A stretch of 10,338 nucleotides of DNA from Chloroflexota bacterium (GTDB lineage Bacteria; Chloroflexota; UBA6077; FW602-bin22; JACPQP01): NCBI GenBank assembly GCA_016190465.1, contig JACPQP010000021.1, positions 1 to 10,338 on the forward strand. The letters run 5' to 3'. The position numbers and the translations under genes are program-made. The notes below the pieces were generated by a model, which was given only the letters and a program-made list of their open reading frames with translations, had not been told where the DNA came from and searched no databases. Of this stretch, positions 1-6,048 are shown piece by piece (positions within the stretch are counted from its first letter, which is position 1; every line of letters begins with the position of its first letter).

Positions 1-23
1 AGGTAACCCTGAGCCCGACCTCT

Positions 24-98
24 CCCCCTGCCCGCCGTTCCTGAGCTGGGCCCGACACAGGGAGGGAGGTGGCGACCTCCCCCTTCCCGTGTCGGGCC
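24..98. repeat. C/G-rich hairpin repeat, copy 1
   Basis: The element begins with a 21-nt block (24-44) identical to 2193-2213 in copy 2. It then folds into a long hairpin: GGCCCGACAC (49-58) pairs perfectly with GTGTCGGGCC (89-98), A59 bulges, GGG 60-62 faces CCC 86-88, and the tip is GGAGGT (65-70) / ACCTCC (75-80) with a GGCG loop. It lies about 40 bp beyond the stop codon of the permease gene at 138, so it could limit read-through from that operon. There is no T-run after the stem in that direction, so it is not a standard intrinsic terminator. It resembles the REP-like intergenic repeats known from Chloroflexota genomes; that assignment is from memory of the pattern. Confidence 0.75.
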
Positions 99-137
99 AT
101 AAGGTCAAGGGCGCGGGAGTTCGGTCCTGCTGTCGGA

Positions 138-1040
138 CTAACGCCCGGCCAGGCCAGTGAACTGGATGCCCTGGATGAACCGCTTCTGCGCCAGGAAGAA
201 GAGAACGATGACCGGGACGATTGCCACGGTCGACGCGGCCATCACCAGATGCCAGAAGTTGCCGAAGCGCCCCTGGTAGAACATGATCCCCAGCGGCAGG
301 GTCCACTTGTCGGCCGAACTCAGGTAGATGAGCGGCCCCATGAACTCGTTGTAGTGGCCGAGGAATGAGAAGATCGCGACCGTCGTGATCGCCGGGCCGC
401 ACAACGGGGCGATCACCTGCGCGAGGATTCGGACCGAGTTTGCCCCGTCGACCCGCGCCGCCTCCTCGAGCTCATTCGGTAGGCCAACCATAAACTGGCG
501 CATCAGGAAGATGTGAAAGGCGCTGCCAAACCAGCTTGGGACCCACAGCGGGTACCAGGTGTCGATCCAGCCCAGATACTTGAACAGGATGAACGTGGGC
601 ACCAGGGTGACGATGCCCGGCAGCATCATCGTGGCGAGCAGCAGCGCGAACACCGCGTCGCGCCCGGGCCAGCGCAGTCTGGCCAGGCTGTAGGCCACGA
701 CCAGCGAGCTGAGCACGGCGCCCGTGGCCGCCAGGACCGAAACAATGAGCGATGCCCGAATGTAGGAGGCGAGCGGCAGGATCTGCCAGATCTCGACGTA
801 GTTCGACCAGTGGACTGGCCTCGGGATCCACTCCACCGGGACGATGAACACCTGCCCGGGCGACTTGAACGAGGTCGAGAACACCCAGAGCAAGGGCACA
901 AGGAAGGTGAATCCAAGGAAGATGAGGAGCGCGTGGAGCAGCAGATGCCCGACGCGGCGCCGCCACGTCACCGACTCCAGGCGGCTGATGCGCTGAGCCG
1001 TCTCGAGCGAGGGTGCGACAGGGCGAATCTCGGTTGCCAT
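138..1040 (-). CDS. carbohydrate ABC transporter permease, MalG/UgpE type
   Basis: This is the second inner-membrane subunit of a carbohydrate importer; with the upstream permease it forms the channel that an ATPase powers and a binding protein feeds. The 300-residue protein has a short polar N-terminus, a first TM at about 33-55, and five further hydrophobic segments to about 285. The ATPase-docking EAA loop is visible as EEAARVDGA at 192-200, followed by the usual hydrophobic stretch with proline and glycine. I chose ATG 1040 because GGGAGGA lies 6 nt upstream; a GTG at 1061 overlapping the upstream stop codon by 4 nt (GTGA) is the alternative and adds 7 residues. The gene follows the MalF-type permease with a 17-nt gap, so the two are one transcription unit. 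Family assignment is secure; the substrate (sugar, polyol or glycerol-phosphate-like) cannot be read from the sequence. Confidence 0.93.
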   Translation of the reverse strand: MATEIRPVAPSLETAQRISRLESVTWRRRVGHLLLHALLIFLGFTFLVPLLWVFSTSFKSPGQVFIVPVEWIPRPVHWSNYVEIWQILPLASYIRASLIVSVLAATGAVLSSLVVAYSLARLRWPGRDAVFALLLATMMLPGIVTLVPTFILFKYLGWIDTWYPLWVPSWFGSAFHIFLMRQFMVGLPNELEEAARVDGANSVRILAQVIAPLCGPAITTVAIFSFLGHYNEFMGPLIYLSSADKWTLPLGIMFYQGRFGNFWHLVMAASTVAIVPVIVLFFLAQKRFIQGIQFTGLAGR

Positions 1041-1057
1041 ACCCGTTCCTCCCGCCT

Positions 1058-1966
1058 TCACCGCTTACTCTCGTAGTAGACCCAGCGGCTCGCGAACCGG
1101 AACTGGATGAAGGTAAAGAACATAATGATCCAGAACAATAGCCAGGCCAGCGTCGCCGCGTAGCCCATCTTGAACAGTTGGAAGCCGTTGTTGTAGACGT
1201 AGAGGACCATGAACAGCGTGGCGTTCTCGGGACCACCACGCGTCATCACGTACGCGGAGGTAAAGACCTGGAAGCTGCCGATGATGCCGATCACCAGGTT
1301 GAAGAAGATGACGGGAGAGACGATCGGGACGGTGATGTACCTGAACCGCTGCCAGGCTCCGGCGCCGTCGATCTGCGCGGCCTCCATCAACTCCCGCGGC
1401 ACGTTCTGGAGCCCGGCCAGAAAGATGATCATCATCGGCCCGACGTTCCACAGGCTCATGAAGATGAAGGCTGGCTTGGCGAGGTTCGCATCGAACAGCC
1501 AGGGCATCGCCTTCCCGCCGAATGTCTTGATGACGTTGTTGAGGACGCCGAACTCGTCGTTGAGGATCTGCATCCAGACGACCGCGCTGGCGACGGCCGG
1601 GGTGATCGAGGGCAGGTAGAAGACCACCCGGTAGAGGGACAGGCCGCGGATCGACTGGTTGAGCCCCATCGCCAGCGTAAACGCGAGCAAGAGGTGCAGG
1701 GGTACGCCGATAAAGGTGTAGTAAGCAGTGTTGACCAATGAGGTGCCGACCAGCGGATCATCCAGGATCGACGTGACGTTGTCCAGACCGATGAAGCGGG
1801 GCGGGTTCAGCATGTTCCAGTTCTGGGTGACCAGGAACAGAGAGTACAGCATCGGCCCCACCCAGAAGACGAACACGCCGACGACGAACGGGCTGGCGAA
1901 GAGCCACCCGTCCCGCCACTCCTTGAACTCCAAACCCGACCGACGCCGCCTGGTGTTGATAGCCAC
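1058..1966 (-). CDS. carbohydrate ABC transporter permease, MalF/UgpA type
   Basis: This is the first inner-membrane permease of a carbohydrate ABC importer. The 302 residues show a basic N-terminus (run of four arginines at 6-9), TM segments near 21-45, 78-101, 112-133, 166-186, 217-238 and 268-290, and the EAA loop EAAQIDGAGAWQRFRYI at 195-211, which contacts the ATPase. Length and topology are normal for the MalF/UgpA/LacF group without the large periplasmic loop of enteric MalF. The start is uncertain. The listed GTG (1966) is 17 nt from the strong AAGGAGG at 1984-1990, which is too far; an in-frame CTG at 1976-1978 sits 5 nt from it and would add four residues. It is the first gene of the unit, downstream of a candidate promoter and palindromic operator. 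No binding protein or ATPase gene is in the window. Confidence 0.93.
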   Translation of the reverse strand: MAINTRRRRSGLEFKEWRDGWLFASPFVVGVFVFWVGPMLYSLFLVTQNWNMLNPPRFIGLDNVTSILDDPLVGTSLVNTAYYTFIGVPLHLLLAFTLAMGLNQSIRGLSLYRVVFYLPSITPAVASAVVWMQILNDEFGVLNNVIKTFGGKAMPWLFDANLAKPAFIFMSLWNVGPMMIIFLAGLQNVPRELMEAAQIDGAGAWQRFRYITVPIVSPVIFFNLVIGIIGSFQVFTSAYVMTRGGPENATLFMVLYVYNNGFQLFKMGYAATLAWLLFWIIMFFTFIQFRFASRWVYYESKR

Positions 1967-1975
1967 TGAAGCAGC

Positions 1976-1990
1976 CAGTTGACCCTCCTT
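1976..1990 (-). promoter_or_regulatory. ribosome binding site pointing to a possible CTG start
   Basis: On the minus strand AAGGAGG (1984-1990) is followed by GTCAA (1979-1983) and an in-frame CTG (1976-1978). The spacing of 5 nt is good for CTG and poor (17 nt) for the GTG at 1966. Either the permease starts at a rare CTG codon, or the ribosome uses a distant GTG inefficiently. Confidence 0.5.
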
Positions 1991-2020
1991 CCTGATCGGG
2001 CCTGATCGGGCCTGATCGGC
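1991..2020. repeat. triple tandem decamer in permease leader
   Basis: CCTGATCGGG occurs twice in a row and a third time with only the last base changed. Read on the minus strand, the copies form CCGATCAGG units ending directly against the AAGGAGG ribosome binding site of the permease gene, inside its predicted 5' leader. They could be a protein- or RNA-binding array, or a simple slippage tract. No known site is recognised. Confidence 0.8.
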
Positions 2021-2087
2021 CGGTCCGGCTCACCGAGTCAGACCTCGCGAAGATTCCGGCCGTGGCTACGCGCCCCGGTGGAACGGT

Positions 2088-2104
2088 TTATATCGTAGAT
2101 ATAA
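2088..2104. promoter_or_regulatory. palindromic operator candidate over the permease -10 box
   Basis: TTATATC-GTA-GATATAA is a perfect inverted repeat with 7-bp arms and a 3-bp centre. It is an isolated A/T-rich island in GC-rich surroundings and completely covers the proposed -10 hexamer (2092-2097) of the permease promoter, so a dimeric repressor bound here would block transcription. The size fits a GntR, LacI or TetR-like dimer, but no such regulator gene is in the window and the family cannot be named. Confidence 0.6.
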
Positions 2105-2120
2105 CGATGGCCGGAGTCAA
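2092..2120 (-). promoter_or_regulatory. sigma-70-type promoter for the permease genes
   Basis: On the minus strand TTGACT (2115-2120) is followed after exactly 17 bp by TACGAT (2092-2097), matching the -35/-10 consensus at 5 of 6 and 4 of 6 bases. Transcription would begin near 2085, giving a leader of about 110-120 nt that contains the triple decamer. The -10 box is inside a perfect palindrome. Confidence 0.6.
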
Positions 2121-2172
2121 GTGCCCTGCGTCACGCTTATGCGGGTACGCCCCACGTTCGTGGCATCGCCCG

Positions 2173-2314
2173 TGGCGCGGGAACGGCCCTCACCCCCTGC
2201 CCGCCGTTCCTGATCCGGTCCCAATACGGGGAGAGGGGGTCCGCGCCCCCGTGCCGCTCCCCTTCCCCCAGTATTGGGGGAAGGGGCCGGGGGATGAGGG
2301 CCGTTCCCGCGCCA
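2173..2314. repeat. 142-bp inverted-repeat element, hairpin repeat copy 2
   Basis: The ends are perfect 20-bp inverted repeats (2173-2192 and 2295-2314), starting TGGCGCGGGAACGG. Inside are the 21-nt block shared with copy 1 (2193-2213), a hairpin CCCAATAC (2220-2227) / GTATTGGG (2271-2278) at the same place as in copy 1, and a competing perfect hairpin with 12-bp arms (2259-2270 and 2275-2286) around a GTAT loop. There is no coding capacity for a transposase, so it resembles a REP or MITE-like non-autonomous element. It sits between the two divergent promoters and may insulate them. I saw no clear target-site duplication at its ends. Confidence 0.75.
2276..2300 (+). other. G-quadruplex motif inside hairpin repeat copy 2
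   Basis: Four G-runs of 5, 4, 5 and 3 bases are separated by loops AA, CC and ATGA, meeting the usual G3+N1-7 rule. The first two runs are also one arm of the 12-bp hairpin, so the two folds compete. Whether it forms in the cell is unknown. Confidence 0.5.
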
Positions 2315-2358
2315 GGCGGCTACCACAATTGTGTGGCGCACCCGCTTACGCCCTCTGC

Positions 2359-2387
2359 TTGACTCCGGCGCCCGGGGAACGTACCAT
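2359..2387 (+). promoter_or_regulatory. sigma-70-type promoter for the HTH-receiver gene
   Basis: TTGACT (2359-2364) and TACCAT (2382-2387) are spaced by 17 bp, the same pattern as the divergent permease promoter. Transcription would begin near 2394, leaving about 213 nt of leader before the ATG at 2607. A 10-bp palindrome CACAATTGTG (2324-2333) lies 25 bp upstream of the -35 box and could be a regulator site or a remnant of the neighbouring repeat. Confidence 0.5.
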
Positions 2388-2393
2388 GAGCCC

Positions 2394-2606
2394 ACCTCCG
2401 AGCCGAAGCTGCGCCACGACGACTTCCACCGCTCGATCGGCCGGGGGGGCGACAGTTACCTGACTGCACGATGCCGTGAGGCGCTTGTGCGCAACTGTGG
2501 TATAGCAGACCAGCACCGTGGGGGGAATGGCTTTGCTGTCACGAGACTGTCAGCTTTCCCTCAGCGCCCTGCCACGTGCTCCGGCCACGCGCGACCAGGA
2601 GGGCCG
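2394..2606 (+). other. long untranslated leader, no recognised element
   Basis: This stretch between the proposed start of transcription and ATG 2607 contains no recognisable gene, riboswitch or terminator. I see a possible small structure (ACAGTT 2452-2457 pairing with AACTGT 2493-2498 around GCGC-TTGT-GCGC at 2481-2492), and a direct repeat CTGTCA at 2536-2541 and 2547-2552, spaced one helical turn. It reads open in the gene's frame, but a start at 2607 has a clear ribosome binding site. Confidence 0.4.
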
Positions 2607-3869
2607 ATGATCTCGCGTGACGAGTTCGAGCGTCACGTCAAGGACGCGCTCGCCAACCTGTACGATCCACCCCACCTCCAGACCCATCCACTGGCTGGCT
2701 TGCTGGCCCTGGAGCATGGCGCGGGGCAGACCGTGGCGGAGAAGCTGCGCGACCTCCTGCGGGAGACCCTGGTCGCGCTCAAGCCCCCGGTCTCGATCCC
2801 GGCCGACCGCCCGGAGTGGTTGGGCTACCGGGTCCTCTGGCTGCGTTACGTCAGGGCGCTGGGGGAGTCCGAGGTGTGCCAGGAGCTGAACGTTAGCGAG
2901 TCTACGTTCTACCGGCGGCAAAGGGAGGCGCTGGAAGCCGTAGTCAGCCTCCTCTGGGAGAGATACCAGCAGTTGCGGGCGCAGGCGCCACCAAGCGGCG
3001 GGGAGCAGGCCGAGCCTGTCACTATCGAGCAGGCGAGGGCGCGGGCCATCGGGCTCGTCGGCGCGTCATCCTGGGAGCGGATCGACCTCGCGGAGCTGAT
3101 CGGCGGTGTCCGGGAGGTCATCGAGCCGCTCGCGAGAGGGCGGGGAGTGAGCCTGAGGGTGGACCTCCCGCCGTCCCTCCCCACCGTCTACGGCGAGCCC
3201 TCCGTCCTCCGTCAGGTCTTCCTGAACGTCCTCGCCGAGTGCATCGAGCTCTCGCCGGGTGGCGCGCTCGACCTGGGGGCGAAGCTGCGAGAGGGCGAGC
3301 TGCTCTGGCACGTCCGGGGCCTGGCCTGGCCAGAAGCCGAGGCTCTCGAGAGACGGAGCGGGTTCGCCCTCAGCCGGGACCTGCTGAGCCTGTACCAGGG
3401 GCGCATCTGGCTCGAGGCGAGCGATCGGCGGGCGCCCGCTCTCCTGTTCACGGTGGCCATTCCGAAGGCCCGTTCCATACTCATCGTCGACGACGACCCG
3501 GCGACGGTCAACCTGTACAGGCGCTATCTCCAGGGCGAGGGCTACGTCGTGCTGGAGGCCCACACCGCGGAGCAAACCGAGCAGCTTCTCGCCGAGACCA
3601 GGCCGGACCTCGTCCTGCTGGACGTGATGATGCCGCGGGTCGACGGCTGGACGATCCTGCGGACTCTCAAGTCCCGGTCCGACGTCACCAGCATCCCGGT
3701 CGTGGTCTGCTCGGTGATCGATCAGCCGAGCCTGGCCCTGGCGCTTGGGGCGGCCGAGGTGCTCACGAAGCCGATCACCTCGCAGCAGCTTCGGCGGGCA
3801 ATCCGGGTGCAGTTGGGTCGGGAAGGTACGACGGGCTCAGCACGTCCAGGATCGCCTTCAGGTACCTAG
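2607..3869 (+). CDS. HTH - degenerate kinase ATPase domain - receiver response regulator
   Basis: This 420-residue signalling protein is probably cytoplasmic, since no TM segment or signal peptide is visible. ATG 2607 follows AGGAGGG by 3 nt. Residues 1-65 are helical and unassigned. Residues 75-120 look like a sigma-region-4/LuxR-like HTH (RYVRALGESEVCQELNVSES, then an FYRRQREALEA helix). Residues 158-286 align by eye with a histidine-kinase ATPase domain and end in the typical QGRIWLEA strand, but key parts are altered: the N-box Asn is Glu211, the DxGxG motif is absent, and the glycine loop is reduced to RSGFALS. No His phosphorylation box is present, so this part is probably not a kinase. 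Residues 288-403 are a complete receiver: acidic DDD 295-297, phospho-acceptor Asp339 in LLDVMMP, Ser369, Lys388. Its 3' end overlaps the opposing hybrid kinase gene by 95 bp. Role inferred: DNA-binding output of a phosphorelay. Confidence 0.88.
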   Translation: MISRDEFERHVKDALANLYDPPHLQTHPLAGLLALEHGAGQTVAEKLRDLLRETLVALKPPVSIPADRPEWLGYRVLWLRYVRALGESEVCQELNVSESTFYRRQREALEAVVSLLWERYQQLRAQAPPSGGEQAEPVTIEQARARAIGLVGASSWERIDLAELIGGVREVIEPLARGRGVSLRVDLPPSLPTVYGEPSVLRQVFLNVLAECIELSPGGALDLGAKLREGELLWHVRGLAWPEAEALERRSGFALSRDLLSLYQGRIWLEASDRRAPALLFTVAIPKARSILIVDDDPATVNLYRRYLQGEGYVVLEAHTAEQTEQLLAETRPDLVLLDVMMPRVDGWTILRTLKSRSDVTSIPVVVCSVIDQPSLALALGAAEVLTKPITSQQLRRAIRVQLGREGTTGSARPGSPSGT

Positions 3870-6048
3870 CGCCCCGGGCCGCGTCGATCGGTCTCTGGTG
3901 CCGCAGCCAGATCGAGGTTCCCAGGGCGACGGCGTGCTCGCCAGCGTCCTGGGCCGAGACGATCACGACGGGGATCCCGTGCAGCCTGATGTCGGCGCGC
4001 ATCTCGACGATAGCCTGCTGGCCATCCATCTCGGGCATGCGCAGATCCATGAACACGACGTCCGGCGTCGTGTCGCGCATCATCTCGAGCGCCTGGACCC
4101 CACTGTAAGCTCTGAGGATTCGATACGGCCGCAGCAGCGACTTGAGCATGCTTTCCAGCAGACGTACGGCGTCCGGCTCGTCGTCGACGAGCAGAAGGGT
4201 CATGTCCCGGTCCTGTCCGACCTGCCGCATCACTGCCTGGACCATCTCCGGGGTGACGGGCTTCATCAAGTAGGTCAGAGCTCCCTCGACGCCGGCCCGG
4301 GCCGGACCGTTCAGGATATGCGGCAGGTCACAGCTCAAAACGGGCACGTCCAGGGACGCCGCGGCCAACTGCGAGACGATTCGCTCGCCCCCCTCGGAGC
4401 TCGTGATCACCGCCCGAGGCTGTAGCTCCTGGGTGAGCGCGAGGGCCTCTTGCTCCCCGGGCACCCCGACCATCCGGTAGCCCGGGATGTGCCGTGCGAA
4501 CAGCTTGACGGCGAAGGGGTCGTCGTGGAGGACAAGACAGGTATCGTGGGAGCTCGCCGCGCGGGACCTGGCCGGACCGCGCACGGCGCTCGGCGACATC
4601 GAGGCCTCGGCGGACCGCGGCAGAGTGAAGTACAGGGTCGTGCCTACCCCCTCGGTGCTCTCGGCCCAGATGCGCCCACCGAGCAACTCCACGATGTGCT
4701 TGCTGATGGCGAGGCCCAGTCCGGTGCCCTGTCTGTCTCGCTGGTCTCCCCAGTGCAGTTGCTGGAACTCCTCGAACAGCTTGGGCATCTGCTCGGGCGG
4801 GATGCCGCGGCCAGTATCCTGAACACTGACCAGCAGGGTGTCTCTGTCCTGAATGCTATCCTGAACGCCGCGGCTGGCGGTGCGTACGGTGATTCCGCCC
4901 CGGTCCGTGAAGCGCACCGCGTTCGTCAGCAGGTTCAGCAGCACCTGGCGCAGGCGCGCTCGATCGGCAAACACCGGGGGCAGGTTGCCCTCGAGCTCCA
5001 ACCGCAGGGAGAGACCCCTCCGCGAGGCCAGGGGCCTGACCATGCTGACCACGTCGTCGATTACGTCTCCCTCGAGGTCGACGAGGTCTTTCACCAGCGG
5101 CATCCGGTCTACCTCGATCTGGGATAGGTCGAGGATGTCGTCGAGCAGTGAAACGACGTGCTGGCTGCTCTCGTAGATGGTGTCCACGTCCGCCCGGTAG
5201 GCGGCCGGCAGCGGGGCCGGGTAGTTCTCCGGGGAGAGAGCCATCAGCCGACTGAACCCGAGGATCAGGTTCAGGGAGCCGCGCAGCTCGTGGCTGACGA
5301 TGGCGGCGAACCGCGCCTTGCTGGCCCGGGCCGCTTCGGCCGCGTGCTGAGCCAGAATCAGCTCGTTGTTCATCCGCTCGATGCGGTACGTCGCCTCCTC
5401 CAGGGCTCGCACGACGCGATACAGCTCCGCCCGGTGCTCCCGGGTCTCCAGGAGCGCAGCGCGGAGCTGCGACCACCCCGTGAGCGCGATCTCGGCCGAT
5501 CGATGCAAGGCGCGCTGCGCGACACAGGTGACTCCCCAGGTGAGCGCGTAGAGCGCGCCCACCAGGAGAACATCCTCGCCCAACCCCGTGCTCCCCGTGG
5601 CCAGGTTCCACGCGGTGGCGGCTGTCCCCCACGCGACGAGTCCGGCCACGAATCCCTGCCAGGCGTCCAGCAGCGCGAGGGCGACGACGACGACCACCGC
5701 GCCAAACGCGATCACCAGTGGATTGGGCAGGGCGACGACGACGAGACTCCCGGCCAGGGTGAGACCCAGGATGAAGACCCAGGAGGCAGCAGCGTGGTAT
5801 CGCCGGAGCCGGTAGGCGATGATGGAGGCAAGCCCCGCGGTCAGCACGGCGCCGTCCACCAGCCAGTTTATCAGCGGTCGCCAGGACTGGAAGGCGCCCC
5901 AGACCAGCACGATGCCCACCAGCGCGGAGATGTACAGGGGCAACAACCCGCGACGCAGTTCCTCCAACTCCCTGACCGGGAGTGCATCCAGGTCGATAGC
6001 AGCCCTATCCCTCGCCCGCATATGCCCCTGCTCCTCCGACGTACTCAT
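3775..6048 (-). CDS. membrane hybrid sensor histidine kinase with two C-terminal receivers
   Basis: The 757-residue protein has about six hydrophobic segments (36-52, 61-79, 88-107, 110-127, 130-148, 159-177) with short loops, so sensing is probably within the membrane. A linker likely to be coiled coil (about 190-245) leads to the HisKA box SHELRGSLN with His253, then an intact ATPase domain: Asn376 (N box), DTGRG 411-415, FEEFQ, and GTGLGLAI 441-448. Receiver 1 (about 502-612) keeps acidic DD 509-510, Ser572 and Lys596, but the phospho-acceptor position is Ser550. Receiver 2 (about 615-737) keeps DDE 622-624, Asp668 and Ser698, but the conserved Lys is Arg719. The gene overlaps the upstream oxidoreductase stop codon (ATGA), implying translational coupling. 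An ATG at 6021 (residue 10), 10 nt after GGAGGA, may be the real start. The last 20 residues lie antisense to the convergent HTH-receiver gene. Confidence 0.93.
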   Translation of the reverse strand: MSTSEEQGHMRARDRAAIDLDALPVRELEELRRGLLPLYISALVGIVLVWGAFQSWRPLINWLVDGAVLTAGLASIIAYRLRRYHAAASWVFILGLTLAGSLVVVALPNPLVIAFGAVVVVVALALLDAWQGFVAGLVAWGTAATAWNLATGSTGLGEDVLLVGALYALTWGVTCVAQRALHRSAEIALTGWSQLRAALLETREHRAELYRVVRALEEATYRIERMNNELILAQHAAEAARASKARFAAIVSHELRGSLNLILGFSRLMALSPENYPAPLPAAYRADVDTIYESSQHVVSLLDDILDLSQIEVDRMPLVKDLVDLEGDVIDDVVSMVRPLASRRGLSLRLELEGNLPPVFADRARLRQVLLNLLTNAVRFTDRGGITVRTASRGVQDSIQDRDTLLVSVQDTGRGIPPEQMPKLFEEFQQLHWGDQRDRQGTGLGLAISKHIVELLGGRIWAESTEGVGTTLYFTLPRSAEASMSPSAVRGPARSRAASSHDTCLVLHDDPFAVKLFARHIPGYRMVGVPGEQEALALTQELQPRAVITSSEGGERIVSQLAAASLDVPVLSCDLPHILNGPARAGVEGALTYLMKPVTPEMVQAVMRQVGQDRDMTLLLVDDEPDAVRLLESMLKSLLRPYRILRAYSGVQALEMMRDTTPDVVFMDLRMPEMDGQQAIVEMRADIRLHGIPVVIVSAQDAGEHAVALGTSIWLRHQRPIDAARGARYLKAILDVLSPSYLPDPTAPGLPAEAAAR

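Noticed and set aside
49..98. Classical intrinsic terminator for the permease operon
   Set aside because: The hairpin is strong and well placed, but no T-run follows it in the minus direction and it belongs to a dispersed repeat family.
2173..2314. Complete insertion sequence
   Set aside because: Terminal inverted repeats are present, but there is no transposase and no room for one; at most a non-autonomous element.
2485..2506. Second promoter TTGTGC...TATAGC closer to the HTH-receiver gene
   Set aside because: The spacing is only 10 bp; it could work only as an extended -10 site (TGGTATAGC), which is weak evidence.
2331..2606. N-terminal extension of the HTH-receiver protein
   Set aside because: It reads through the proposed promoter, is low-complexity and Arg/Ser/Gly-rich, and ATG 2607 has a clear AGGAGGG.
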